From assembly GCA_903872505.1 (NCBI GenBank), contig CAIQKV010000096.1, positions 52,532 through 116,531 of the forward strand: 64,000 nt of DNA. The letters are read 5' to 3'. Of the stretch, positions 41,416-51,522 are shown one piece after another (the first letter of the stretch is position 1; every line of letters starts with the position of its first letter). Under the pieces are notes generated by a model. That model was given only the letters and a program-made list of their open reading frames with translations. It ran no database searches and had not been told where the DNA came from. The position numbers were made by a program, and so were the translations under genes. This stretch comes from an uncultured Opitutia bacterium. Lineage in GTDB: Bacteria > Verrucomicrobiota > Verrucomicrobiia > Opitutales > Opitutaceae.

Positions 41416-43178
41416 ACCATCGGCCGGAACTTACCGACGACGTTGGTCAGACAGGCGGTGATCTGACCCAGCGAGCAGACTTCGACGGTGTTCACGAGCT
41501 CGGCGAAGACGTTGCCCTTGCCGCGGGCGACGTTTTCGAGCCGGTGCAGCGCGTCGGGGGCCTGCTTGGCGTGCTTCTTTTTGAAGGCCTGCAGCCGCTC
41601 GACCTGCAGGCGCTGTTTTTTCGGGGAAGTGCGGGCGAGCGGGACGCTCGGCATCGGCTCGTCCGACTTGTATTTGTTGAGCCCGATGATGGGGCGCGCG
41701 CCGGAGTAGATCTGCTTTTCGTAGTTGTGGCCGGCCTCCTGGATCTTGCTGCGCTGGTAGCGCTGCTCCTGCGCGGCGAGGACGCCGCCGAGCGTGTCCA
41801 TCTCCCGGAACACCTCGAGGATGGACTTCTCGACCTGCTTTTCCAAAATGAGCAGGCCGGGCGCGCCGCCGAACATGTTCATCATGTGCTTAAACACGCC
41901 GGACTCCTCCATGATGATCGACTGGCCGTGCGAAGCGAGGGTGGCGTATTTCGCGGTGGGCGTGGTGAAGGGCTCGTCGGCGGAGTTGGAGTGGCAGGAA
42001 TTGGTGTAATTCAGGTAGGCCAGCATCAGCTCGACGGCGGTGCGGGTGAGGTTGTTCTGGAACTCGGCGGCGACGAGCGAGCGGCCGCTCGTCTGCGAGT
42101 GGAGCTTGAGGACCTGCGCCTTGGCGTTCGCGCCGAACACGTCGCGCATGCCGATGGCCCAGAGCCGCCGGCAGACGCGGCCGAGGACGAGGTATTCCAC
42201 GTCGAGGCCGCAATCGAGAAAGAAGGACAGGCGCGGGCCGATGTGGTTGACGTCGGCGCCGCGCGCGCGGAGCAGCTCCACGTAGGTGAAGCCGTTGGAG
42301 AGCGTGAAGGCGGCCTGCTGCACGGGCGTGGCCCCGGCCTCGGCAATGTGGTAGCCGGAGATGCTGACGGGGTACCAGCGTGGCATGTGCGGCACGCACC
42401 ACTCGATCATGTCGCAGAGGAAGCGCAGCGAGGCGTCGATCGGGAAGATGACCTCGTTCTGCGCCTGCACCTCCTTGAGCATGTCGGCCTGGATGGTGCC
42501 GCGGAGGTTGGGCACGCAGTCATGGCCGAAGCGGCGCTGCGCGGCGGCGATGAACATCGCGAGGATGATGGGCGCGGGGGCGTTCATCGTCATCGAGACC
42601 GAGGCGTCCTTGCGCGTGAGGTCGAAACCGGCGAAGAGCCGGACCATGTCCTCGACAGTGTCGATGGCGACGCCGCCCTCGCCGACCTTGCCGAGCACGC
42701 CCTCGTGGTCGGAGTCGAGCCCGTAGAGCGTGGGACCGTCGAAGGCGGTGGAGAGGCGGAGGCTCTTCTGGTGCTTGCCGAGGTAGTGGAAGCGGGCGTT
42801 GGTGTCCTCGGCGAGCCCGAGGCCGGCGAACAGCCGCATTGGCTCCTCCCCCGTGGTGGCGGGGCCACCGCCACTCCCGGACTCGCGGTCGAGGTACATC
42901 TCGCGGTAGGCGGCGTTGGCGTAGGGAAACTCGCCGGGCACGCCCTGGCCGAGCAGGTATTCGGCGATGGCGCCGGGGTCGTCGGTCGGCGGGAGCGCGA
43001 GGCGCGGGAGCGGCGTGCCGGTGGGCGAGACGGTCCAGTCCACCGTCTCGTGGATCTTGGCCCAGCGCTCGCGGAGCTCGGCGGCGAACTTTTGGTCGGT
43101 GCGGGCGCGGGCGACCTCGGCGGCAACGTGGGCGTTGTAGGCGTCGACCGAGTCGGCGATTTTGCCGAGCGAGCTCAT
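41412..43178 (-). CDS. IcmF-like acyl-CoA mutase, catalytic subunit
   Basis: The ATG at 43178 overlaps the upstream gene by 4 bp; the 931-residue track ORF is an artefact of frame extension. The 588-residue protein matches the mutase half of isobutyryl-CoA mutase fused (IcmF): EFPYANAAYREMY, MRLFAGLGLAEDTNARFHYL, RLSTAFDGPTLYGLDSD, SVSMTMNAPAPIILAMF and the SGYHIAEAGA substrate-loop segment. It has no B12-binding domain of its own; that lies in the coupled partner. It would interconvert branched and linear acyl-CoAs such as isobutyryl and butyryl-CoA. Substrate-determining residues need alignment. Confidence 0.85.
   Translation of the reverse strand: MSSLGKIADSVDAYNAHVAAEVARARTDQKFAAELRERWAKIHETVDWTVSPTGTPLPRLALPPTDDPGAIAEYLLGQGVPGEFPYANAAYREMYLDRESGSGGGPATTGEEPMRLFAGLGLAEDTNARFHYLGKHQKSLRLSTAFDGPTLYGLDSDHEGVLGKVGEGGVAIDTVEDMVRLFAGFDLTRKDASVSMTMNAPAPIILAMFIAAAQRRFGHDCVPNLRGTIQADMLKEVQAQNEVIFPIDASLRFLCDMIEWCVPHMPRWYPVSISGYHIAEAGATPVQQAAFTLSNGFTYVELLRARGADVNHIGPRLSFFLDCGLDVEYLVLGRVCRRLWAIGMRDVFGANAKAQVLKLHSQTSGRSLVAAEFQNNLTRTAVELMLAYLNYTNSCHSNSADEPFTTPTAKYATLASHGQSIIMEESGVFKHMMNMFGGAPGLLILEKQVEKSILEVFREMDTLGGVLAAQEQRYQRSKIQEAGHNYEKQIYSGARPIIGLNKYKSDEPMPSVPLARTSPKKQRLQVERLQAFKKKHAKQAPDALHRLENVARGKGNVFAELVNTVEVCSLGQITACLTNVVGKFRPMV
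42856..42874. repeat. 19-bp palindrome inside the mutase gene
   Basis: GTGGCGG-GGCCA-CCGCCAC has perfect 7-bp arms and a 5-base loop. It encodes the core of SGSGGGPATTGEE, an extra stretch where IcmF proteins have a short REGEDP-like link before RMFAG. Confidence 0.5.
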
Positions 43179-44353
43179 GGTGAGACCTCCAGGCTGCCGA
43201 GCTGGGCGAGGGCATCGTAGAGCGTGTTCACGCCGGGGTCGTGGTGCTTCGCGGCGACGGTGCCGAAGAGGCGCTGGCCCTTGCCGTTGGCCTCGAGGCG
43301 GGCGGTGATCTCGGCGCGGGCGGTGTGGGCCATGGTGTGGTCGCACTTGTTGAGCACGACGAGGTCGGCGCCGTTGAGCAGGCCGATCTTCTGGAGCTGG
43401 AGCCGTCCGCCGTAATGGGGCGCGAGGACGAAGAGCATGGCGTCCACCAGCCGGCGTTTCTTGGAGAACAGTCCAAAAGGGTCGCTCTCCTGGCCGATGC
43501 CGACGGACTCGACAAGGATGAGGTCGAACTCGCCCGAGTGCTTCAAAATCTCGATGGCGGCGGGGGTGGCGGCGGAGATGCCGGTGAGGCCGCCGCGGGT
43601 GGCGAGCGAGCGGAAGAACACGCGGTCGTCCTGGGCATAGATCATCGAGACGCGGTCGCCGAGGATGGCGCCGCCGGTGTCGGGGTGCGACGGATCGTTG
43701 GCGAGGATGGCGATGCGGCCGGCGGGGCTCTTCCGGAGAAAACGCGACGTGAGCTCGTCGATCAGCGTGGACTTGCCGGCGCCGCCGGGGCCGGCGACAC
43801 CGACCACGAAACCGCTGCCGCGGCGCTTCGCCGTGGCGCGGGACCCGCGATGCCCGGACCCCTGCTCGGCCAGCGTGATGGCCCGGGCGAGGGCGCGGTC
43901 GCCGCGGAGTTTGGCGTTGGGCTTCAGGACGCGGCCGTACTCGCGCTGGATGAGCGCCATGATGTCGTTGAGCGGAGTGCCGGCGTGGAAGATGCGGTCG
44001 GTGCCCTGGCGCTGCATGACGCGCTCGTCGGCCTTGGTGATCGTGCCGCCGCCGCCACCGAAGACGGGAATGTCGCCCGCGCCGAGCGCGCGGAGCCGGT
44101 CCACGACCTCCTTGAAGAAGACGATGTGGCCGCCGTTGTAGGAGCTGAGGCCGACGACGTGCACGTCTTCCTGGATCGCGGCCCGGACGATGGTGCTTAC
44201 CGGGCAATGATAGCCGAGGTAGATGACCTCGAGGCCGTGGCGGGCGAGCTCGAGGTTGATGGTGCTGACGGCGCTATCATGGCCGTCGCAGATGGGCACG
44301 GCGGTCAGGATGCGGAGCGGAGCCGAAGACAGGGGTTTCTTGGCGGCAGCCAT
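43175..44353 (-). CDS. Fused B12-binding and MeaB-like G-protein, partner of the mutase
   Basis: The ATG at 44353 is preferred over the TTG in the track (392 residues). Residues 10-140 form a cobalamin-binding domain with the IcmF-style motif DGHDSAVSTIN (rather than DxHxxG), HVVGLSSYNGG and PVFGGGGGTI. Residues 165-390 form a MeaB/ArgK-type GTPase: P-loop VAGPGGAGKSTL, ILVESVGIGQ and VLNKCDH. Together with the coupled downstream subunit it reconstitutes the domain order of IcmF in two chains. The G domain should load and protect adenosylcobalamin. Confidence 0.88.
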   Translation of the reverse strand: MAAAKKPLSSAPLRILTAVPICDGHDSAVSTINLELARHGLEVIYLGYHCPVSTIVRAAIQEDVHVVGLSSYNGGHIVFFKEVVDRLRALGAGDIPVFGGGGGTITKADERVMQRQGTDRIFHAGTPLNDIMALIQREYGRVLKPNAKLRGDRALARAITLAEQGSGHRGSRATAKRRGSGFVVGVAGPGGAGKSTLIDELTSRFLRKSPAGRIAILANDPSHPDTGGAILGDRVSMIYAQDDRVFFRSLATRGGLTGISAATPAAIEILKHSGEFDLILVESVGIGQESDPFGLFSKKRRLVDAMLFVLAPHYGGRLQLQKIGLLNGADLVVLNKCDHTMAHTARAEITARLEANGKGQRLFGTVAAKHHDPGVNTLYDALAQLGSLEVSP

Positions 44354-44433
44354 GCACCGGAATACCAACGCGGGAATCGGCCGGGCGCAACCGCCGAGCG
44401 GCCGGAATGGCTGGTGACAGCCGATTTCCCTCT

Positions 44434-44444
44434 TTTGGCGTAAA
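44434..44444. promoter_or_regulatory. TTTGGCGTAAA box in the mutase/acyl-CoA dehydrogenase divergent region
   Basis: This 11-mer is identical to 9567-9577 upstream of the 2-oxoacid oxidoreductase. Here it lies between divergent acyl-CoA genes, 66 bp before the dehydrogenase start. A shared regulator is possible, but the left palindromic half seen at 9560 is missing. Confidence 0.3.
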
Positions 44445-44509
44445 AGTGGGCGCGGGGCGGGGGCGGCTTGCGCGGCGGAAACTCCGGCATATTAGCTAAC
44501 GGCACCCCC

Positions 44510-45709
44510 ATGCTACACCCCAACTCGCTGTATTACGATTTTCTGAAACCCGAGGAACTCACCTTCCTGAAAAAGGCGGCCGACTTCTGCCAACGGGAGA
44601 TCGCCCCGCACGCCGCCGAGTGGGAGGAGAAGGAGGAGCTGCCGCGCGCGCTATTCACCGCGGCGGGCCGGGCCGGCCTGATGGGCATGCTCGCGCCGAA
44701 GACCGTCGGCGGACAGGAGCTGTCGATGCTCTGCTTCTGTCTCGTGATCGAGGAGATCGCCGGGCACTGCGGCGCGTTCGCGATGAACATGGCGGCGCAC
44801 AACGCGCTCTGCGTCGGCCATCCGCTCGGCTACGCGAGCGACGAACTGAAAAAGAAGGTTTTCCCCGGCGTGCTGAACGGGGACTGGATGGTGGCCTGGG
44901 CGCTGACTGAGCCAAACGCCGGTTCGGACACCGGCGGCGTCGAGACGACCGCCACGCCGTTGCCTGATGGCACCTGGGAGCTGAACGGCCAGAAGATTTA
45001 CATCACGATGGGCAACCACTCGGACCGGATGATCGTGATGGCGGTCACGGGCAAGGATGAGAAGGGCAAGAAGGAGTTTACGGCGTTCTGGATCAACAGC
45101 GCGGACACCACGAAGGTACGGAAGGTCAAGACGTCCGGCGTGCGGGCGAGCAACACGAGCGAGTTCCACCTCAAGCAGGTGAAGGGCGAGTTGGTCGGCC
45201 AGCGCGGCAAGGGCCAGCACGCCGCCCTGGCGTGCCTCGACGGCGGCCGGCTCGGCATCGCGGCGATGGCGATCGGGCTCGGCCGCAGCGCGGTGGAGAT
45301 CGCCAAGCAGCGGATGCTCTCGCGCCGGCAGTTCGGCAAGCGGATCGCCGAGTTTCAGGCGCTGCAGTTCATGCTCGCCGACTGTGAGGTCGAGTTGCGC
45401 GCCGCGGAGGCGCTGCTGCTCCAGCCCTGCATCATGCAGGCGCGGGGCCAGCGCTTCAGCCTCGAGGCGTCGTTTGCCAAGCTGTACGCGTCCGAGGCCG
45501 CCTCCCGTGCCTGCAACAGCGCCCTGCAGATCTGCGGCGGCTGGGGCTACACGCGGGACACGTCCGTCGAGCGGATGTGGCGCGATGCGCGGCTGACCGA
45601 AATCGGCGAGGGCTCGAGCGAGATCCAGCGGTTGATCATCAGCCGGGCGCTGCTCAAGGCGGCCGAGGAGAAATACGGCCTGGCCGAGCCGCCACCGGCG
45701 AAGAAATAG
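44510..45709 (+). CDS. Acyl-CoA dehydrogenase
   Basis: The ATG at 44510 (399 residues) is preferred; the earlier track start adds a non-conserved leader. Family segments: AWALTEPNAGSDTGGVETTA for FAD and substrate binding, WELNGQKIYITMGNHSD, QFGKRIAEFQALQFMLAD, ICGGWGYTRDTSVERMWRDA, and the likely catalytic Glu in TEIGEGSSEIQRL. It introduces the alpha-beta double bond in a short or branched acyl-CoA and passes electrons to ETF. It is divergent from the mutase operon and is preceded by ATTAGCTAAC, a possible -10 region. Confidence 0.9.
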   Translation: MLHPNSLYYDFLKPEELTFLKKAADFCQREIAPHAAEWEEKEELPRALFTAAGRAGLMGMLAPKTVGGQELSMLCFCLVIEEIAGHCGAFAMNMAAHNALCVGHPLGYASDELKKKVFPGVLNGDWMVAWALTEPNAGSDTGGVETTATPLPDGTWELNGQKIYITMGNHSDRMIVMAVTGKDEKGKKEFTAFWINSADTTKVRKVKTSGVRASNTSEFHLKQVKGELVGQRGKGQHAALACLDGGRLGIAAMAIGLGRSAVEIAKQRMLSRRQFGKRIAEFQALQFMLADCEVELRAAEALLLQPCIMQARGQRFSLEASFAKLYASEAASRACNSALQICGGWGYTRDTSVERMWRDARLTEIGEGSSEIQRLIISRALLKAAEEKYGLAEPPPAKK

Positions 45710-45719
45710 CGCCCCGTGC

Positions 45720-47114
<1,395 letters not shown>

Positions 47115-47117
<3 letters not shown>

Positions 47118-47171
47118 GGTGGACAAGCCGTCAGCCAAGCCACCCTGCCGCCGGCTGGCAAATCCGGAAAC
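47115..47171 (-). repeat. 57-bp conserved leader, copy 1 (asnS)
   Basis: Ends exactly at the asnS ATG. It aligns without gaps to 50391-50447, which ends at the VOC ATG, with 47 of 57 bases identical. The outermost 20 bases (GTTTCCGGATTTGCCAGCCG on the minus strand) are identical in both. It may be a promoter plus leader with a hairpin (AGCCG...CGGCT). Confidence 0.7.
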
Positions 47172-47350
47172 CGACCGGGGGCCGGGCCCAAAACCGGCCG
47201 TGCTGCCCCTGGCCCCGATCCGACGGGCAATTTCCTGGGCAAGGATCGGCATGTTTTTGGCAAGAAGTGCCGCGTGACCGGCGGGGTGATCGCCTATGCT
47301 CACGGGTACCGTTCCCGGGCACCGTTCGCCTTCCGCCCCTTTGCTCCGCC

Positions 47351-48292
47351 ATGAACACCCGTCGTGAATTCCTCAAAACCGGCCTCGCGTTTGGGGCCGC
47401 GGTCTCACTCGCCCCCTGGTCCCGGCTCGCTGCCGCCACCACCGCGACCACCCCGGTTGCACCCGCTCCGGCCGCGCCCGCCCGCTCGGTCCTCGTCGCC
47501 GTCCGGGACGGCAGCCGCTCGGCCATGGCCGACCAGGCTTTCGCCGCCCTTGGGGGTGTGGGCGCGTGGGTGAAGCCCGGGCAGACTGTCTGCCTCAAAC
47601 CCAACATCGGCTGGGATGCCCCGCCGGAGCGCGGCGCCAACACGCATCCCGAGCTGGTCGGACACCTCGTCCGGCTATGCCTCGGGGCCGGCGCCAAGTC
47701 GGTCAGCGTCTTCGACAACACCTGCGACCAGTGGCAGCTCACCTACGAGCACAGCGGCATTGAAAAGGCGGCGCGGGACGCCGGTGCGCACGTGGTCAAC
47801 GGCAAGGACCAGAGCCTGTACCGCGAGGTCGAGATTCCCGGCGGCGTGAAGCTCAAGCGCGCCCTGGTGCACTCACTGGTGCTCGACAGCGACGTCCTGC
47901 TCAACGTGCCCGTGCTCAAGCACCACAGCGGCACCGGCATGACGGCCGCGATGAAGAACCTCATGGGCGTGGTCTGGGACCGCAAATTTTACCATCAGAC
48001 CGACCTGCATCAGATCATCGCCGACTTCCTCACGTTGCGGAAACCGACGCTCAACATCCTCGATGCGTATCATCCGATGGTCCGGCACGGGCCGCGCGGC
48101 AAGTCGGCGGACGATCTGGTCGAGATGCGCACCCTGCTGGCCTCGGCCGACCCCGTCGCCCTCGATGCCGCCGCCGCGAAACTGCTCGGACTGGAGCCGG
48201 CCAAGGTCGCCTACATCAAAATCGCCGACGCGATGAAGCTCGGCACGATGGACCTTTCCCAGGTCGAGATCCGTCGCTTCAGCCTGGCCTGA
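47351..48292 (+). CDS. DUF362 protein with Tat signal
   Basis: The ATG at 47351 gives 313 residues. The N-terminus [20 protein letters not shown] is a twin-arginine signal. The DUF362 core has [24 protein letters not shown] and [20 protein letters not shown], continuing with [12 protein letters not shown] and [20 protein letters not shown]362 proteins are often linked to iron-sulfur proteins; the next gene, 4 bp away, encodes a polyferredoxin, so the pair probably forms an exported redox module. The reaction is unknown. Confidence 0.87.
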   Translation: MNTRREFLKTGLAFGAAVSLAPWSRLAAATTATTPVAPAPAAPARSVLVAVRDGSRSAMADQAFAALGGVGAWVKPGQTVCLKPNIGWDAPPERGANTHPELVGHLVRLCLGAGAKSVSVFDNTCDQWQLTYEHSGIEKAARDAGAHVVNGKDQSLYREVEIPGGVKLKRALVHSLVLDSDVLLNVPVLKHHSGTGMTAAMKNLMGVVWDRKFYHQTDLHQIIADFLTLRKPTLNILDAYHPMVRHGPRGKSADDLVEMRTLLASADPVALDAAAAKLLGLEPAKVAYIKIADAMKLGTMDLSQVEIRRFSLA

Positions 48293-48296
48293 CGGG

Positions 48297-49937
48297 ATGC
48301 GCCAACGCGGGCTGAAAATCCTCCGCGTCGCCGGCGCGGCCGCGGTCTTCGCCGGGCTGACAGCGGCGCTGGTCGATTTCCGGGGTGCGGTCCCGCCGGT
48401 GGTCGGCCAGGGGCTCGCCTCCATCCAGTTCGTTCCGTCCGCGGTCGCGCTGGCCACCGGGGCGGGCGTCGCGCTGGCCTGCCTCGTCATCCTCGTGGTG
48501 ACGCTGGCTGCCGGGAGAATTTATTGCTCGGCTATCTGTCCCCTGGGCATTTTCCAGGACATCGTGGCGCGGCTGGCGGGGTGGGTGAGGGGAAAGAAAG
48601 CGTTGCTGCCCTACCGGCCGGCGCGGACCTGGATCCGGCAGCTGTTTCTCTGGGGCGGCGTGGCCGGCATGGTCGCCGGCGGGGCGGGACTCACGCTCTC
48701 CCTCCTCGATCCCTACAGTATTTACGGGCGGATCGCCTCCGGCCTGTTTCGCCCGGTCGTCACGCTGGCCAACAATGCGCTGGTCGACCTGATCCGGGCG
48801 CTCGGCGGCGAGAGTCTCTATCGCGTCATCCCGCCCTGGGCCGGCGTTGCCGCCCTCGCCGTGCCGGCTGTCATGCTGGCGCTGGTCGCCGGGCTCGCGG
48901 CGTGGCGGGGCCGGATTTATTGCAACACGGTCTGCCCGGTGGGGACGCTCCTCGGCCTCGTTTCCGCCCGGAGCGCGTGGCAACTCTCCCTTGACCCGGG
49001 AGCGTGCCGCAAATGCGGCGACTGCCTGCGCGACTGCAAGGCGCAGTGCATTGATCTCCGCTCCGGCACGATCGATTCCTCGCGCTGCGTCGCCTGCTAC
49101 AACTGCCTCGATGCCTGTCGTGAAGCCGGCATCGGTTACCGCTGGACCTGGCGGAAGCGGAGCGCGAAGCCCGCGTCGCCGCCGGTACCCGGGGCGAACC
49201 ACGCGGCTTCCGCGGCCGACCCGCAGCGCCGCGCGTTCATCGCCACCGCGGTGCTCTCGCTCACCACCATCGCCGGGGCGGACCGGTTGCTGGCTGTCAC
49301 GGCAGCGGGCAACGATCCGTCCGCCCGTCCGGGCGCGAAGGATGAAAAGTCCCCCACCGGAAGCCGCCGGCCCAATTACAGCCGAGCGATCTGTCCGCCG
49401 GGCGCCGGGAGCGTGGATCGTTTCCTGGATACCTGCACCGCCTGCCACCTGTGCGTCAGCGCCTGCCCGACCCACGTGCTGCAACCGGCGTTCCTCGAAT
49501 ACGGGTTCCTGGGACTGCTCAAGCCGCGGCTCGATTACACGGACGCCTTCTGCAATTTCGACTGCCGGCGCTGCGCCGAAGTTTGTCCCGACGGCGCGCT
49601 GGGCCTGCTCCCGTTGGCGCAGAAACAAGTGACCCGGATCGGGGTGGCGGAGTTCGACGTGGAGCGCTGCATCGTGAAGACGAAAGGCACGGACTGCGCC
49701 GCGTGCTCGGAGCACTGTCCCACCAAGGCCGTCGATACCATTCCCTACGGTGACAATCTCCGGCTGCCCCAGGTCAACCAGGAGCTGTGCATCGGCTGCG
49801 GCGCCTGCGAATTTGCCTGCCCCTCCAAGCCGGACAAGGCCATCACCGTCGCGGGCCAGCGCCGGCACGACCAGGCAAAACGCGGCAAGGAGGAGAAGGC
49901 CCGGGATCCCCGGCGGGGAAATGCCTTTCCGTTCTAA
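48297..49937 (+). CDS. NapH/NapG-like fused membrane polyferredoxin
   Basis: A 546-residue protein. The N-terminal half has four to five membrane helices with the NapH-type Cys pairs CSAICPLG and CNTVCPVG, followed by two [4Fe-4S] motifs (CRKCGDCLRDC, CVACYNCLDAC). Near 310 there is QRRAFIATAVLSLTTIAG, which resembles an internal twin-arginine anchor. The C-terminal half carries four more clusters (CTACHLCVSACP, CNFDCRRCAEVCP, CAACSEHCP, CIGCGACEFACP), as in NapG. This looks like a NapH-NapG fusion that passes electrons across or along the membrane, probably to or from the DUF362 partner. Confidence 0.85.
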   Translation: MRQRGLKILRVAGAAAVFAGLTAALVDFRGAVPPVVGQGLASIQFVPSAVALATGAGVALACLVILVVTLAAGRIYCSAICPLGIFQDIVARLAGWVRGKKALLPYRPARTWIRQLFLWGGVAGMVAGGAGLTLSLLDPYSIYGRIASGLFRPVVTLANNALVDLIRALGGESLYRVIPPWAGVAALAVPAVMLALVAGLAAWRGRIYCNTVCPVGTLLGLVSARSAWQLSLDPGACRKCGDCLRDCKAQCIDLRSGTIDSSRCVACYNCLDACREAGIGYRWTWRKRSAKPASPPVPGANHAASAADPQRRAFIATAVLSLTTIAGADRLLAVTAAGNDPSARPGAKDEKSPTGSRRPNYSRAICPPGAGSVDRFLDTCTACHLCVSACPTHVLQPAFLEYGFLGLLKPRLDYTDAFCNFDCRRCAEVCPDGALGLLPLAQKQVTRIGVAEFDVERCIVKTKGTDCAACSEHCPTKAVDTIPYGDNLRLPQVNQELCIGCGACEFACPSKPDKAITVAGQRRHDQAKRGKEEKARDPRRGNAFPF

Positions 49938-49970
49938 CCGGGGATGGGGCGACGGATCCGGGCGGTTCGC

Positions 49971-50393
49971 TCAGCCGGCGGTGCCGTCCTTGCGCGAGTG
50001 CAGGCAGATCCGGTTGCCGGCGGGGTCGGCGATCCAGGCCATCCAGCAGACGCGGGTCTCGACAGGCGGGATCAGGATTTTCACGCCGCGTTTCCGGCAC
50101 TTGGCGATGGCGCCGGGCACATCGTCAATGGCGAGGGCGACGCAGGGCGTGCCCATCCAGTTCCACTCGGGGCGGATGGTTTTCGAGGTGCCGTTGAGGC
50201 AGAGGGTGAGCGGCTCGGTGGCGAACTCGCTCCAGAATTCGGTCCACTCGGCGCCGCGCCGGAATCCAAAGAGTTTCTGGTAGAACGCGCGGGTTTTGCG
50301 GACGTCCTTCGCGTTGTACATCACGAAGTCGAGCGCGCGGACAGGGATGACGGCCTTGCGAGTGGAGAGGGATTTCTTCCGGGGGCGGGGCAT
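49971..50393 (-). CDS. VOC (glyoxalase/dioxygenase-fold) family protein
   Basis: The ATG at 50393 gives 140 residues. The start is supported by the 57-bp leader shared with asnS that ends here. The fold is visible in VMYNAKDVRKTRAFYQKLFG, CVALAIDDVPGAIAKCRKRG and WIADPAGNRICLHSR. Single VOC domains bind small molecules or metal and act in lyase, resistance or stress roles. No specific function is evident. Confidence 0.83.
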   Translation of the reverse strand: MPRPRKKSLSTRKAVIPVRALDFVMYNAKDVRKTRAFYQKLFGFRRGAEWTEFWSEFATEPLTLCLNGTSKTIRPEWNWMGTPCVALAIDDVPGAIAKCRKRGVKILIPPVETRVCWMAWIADPAGNRICLHSRKDGTAG

Positions 50394-50447
50394 GGTGGGC
50401 GAGCCGCCAGCGAAGCTTTCCCGGCGGCGGCTGGCAAATCCGGAAAC
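50391..50447 (-). repeat. 57-bp conserved leader, copy 2 (VOC gene)
   Basis: Gap-free match to 47115-47171. In this copy AGCCGCC/GGCGGCT arms can form a 7-bp stem, and an AAGCTT site lies between them. It ends exactly at the ATG, so it includes whatever serves as ribosome-binding site. Confidence 0.7.
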
Positions 50448-50569
50448 TTCACACCGAATTAACGCTCCAGGCGGGTCCGCGGCCCTCCCCGCCCTTGCTT
50501 CGGGACTGCGGATTTTCAAGCTCAGCGGCGTCCGTTGGAATCTTCGTTCAACCCCAACCCCTGATCATC

Positions 50570-51379
50570 ATGGCCATAAAAATCTTCTCGAATCGTTTTG
50601 GCTGGGTCCCGGATCTTCCCGATCACCGCGACCACGTTTACGCGGCGCCGCAGAAAGTCGTCTCGCAACTGCCGCCGACCGCCGACCTGCGCAGGCAGTG
50701 CCCGGCCATTTACAACCAGGGCAACATCAGCTCCTGCACCGCGAACGCGATCGGAGCGGCGGTGCAGTTCACTCGCCGGAAGGAAAAACACCGGCCGGAT
50801 TTTGCGCCCTCGCGGCTGTTCATCTATTGGAACGAACGCAACATGGAGCACACGGTGCCCATCGACTGCGGCGCCCAGATTCGCAATGGCATCAAGGTCG
50901 TCAACAAGCTCGGCGTCTGTCCGGAGACCGCGTGGAGCTATGACGACACCCCGTCGGACCCGAAGACCTATCTCTGGCCGGCTGGCGCCAAGCCGACGGT
51001 CCAGCCGCCGAAGGAGTGCTTTGCCGCGGCGGTGAACTACCAGGCGATTGCCTACCAGCGCGTGGATCGTTCGCTCTCGCAGATGAAGGGCTGCCTGGCC
51101 TCGGGTTATCCCTTCGTCTTCGGTTTCACCGTGTATGAGTCGTTCCAGAGCGCCGCCGTGGCCAAGACCGGGGTGCTCCCGATGCCGCTGCCGAATGAAA
51201 AGATGGATGGCGGGCATGCCGTCCTCGCGGTGGGCTACAACGACGCCAAGCAGGTTTTCATTGTGCGCAACTCCTGGGGCGCCGACTGGGGTCAAAAGGG
51301 GCATTTCACCATTCCCTACGCGTACCTGCTCGACTCCAATCTGTCGGACGACTTCTGGACGATTCGCGTCGTGGAGTAA
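50570..51379 (+). CDS. C1 (papain) family cysteine peptidase
   Basis: The ATG at 50570 gives 269 residues. The catalytic triad is visible: Cys in YNQGNISSCTANAIG, His in MDGGHAVLAVGYN and Asn in IVRNSWGADWGQKGHF. There is no signal peptide or propeptide of normal size, so it may be cytoplasmic or exported by another route. Similar bacterial C1 peptidases are often phage- or secretion-associated. It lies between a VOC gene and a small membrane protein, with no obvious partner. Confidence 0.88.
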   Translation: MAIKIFSNRFGWVPDLPDHRDHVYAAPQKVVSQLPPTADLRRQCPAIYNQGNISSCTANAIGAAVQFTRRKEKHRPDFAPSRLFIYWNERNMEHTVPIDCGAQIRNGIKVVNKLGVCPETAWSYDDTPSDPKTYLWPAGAKPTVQPPKECFAAAVNYQAIAYQRVDRSLSQMKGCLASGYPFVFGFTVYESFQSAAVAKTGVLPMPLPNEKMDGGHAVLAVGYNDAKQVFIVRNSWGADWGQKGHFTIPYAYLLDSNLSDDFWTIRVVE

Positions 51380-51406
51380 GCGGGAGCGCGGGATAAACTC
51401 TCGGTA

Positions 51407-51433
51407 CCATCCGGCGGCTGGCTCGCCGGATGG
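51407..51433 (+). terminator. Hairpin downstream of the C1 peptidase
   Basis: Perfect 10-bp arms CCATCCGGCG / CGCCGGATGG around GCTGGCT, 28 bases after the stop. No T-run follows, so it is a possible rho-independent terminator of low strength. Confidence 0.5.
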
Positions 51434-51522
51434 CACTGCCGCGGGCTTGTTTCGGGGGCGGGTTTTCGCCATTTTCGGTTGTCCGCCAACCCCGGCGGGC
51501 ATCACCCCAATCCCACTACCCC

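Noticed and set aside
41412-44207. 931-aa mutase ORF in the track
   Set aside because: The N-terminal 343 residues are an out-of-frame reading of the B12/G-protein gene. The real start is the ATG at 43178 with a 4-bp overlap.
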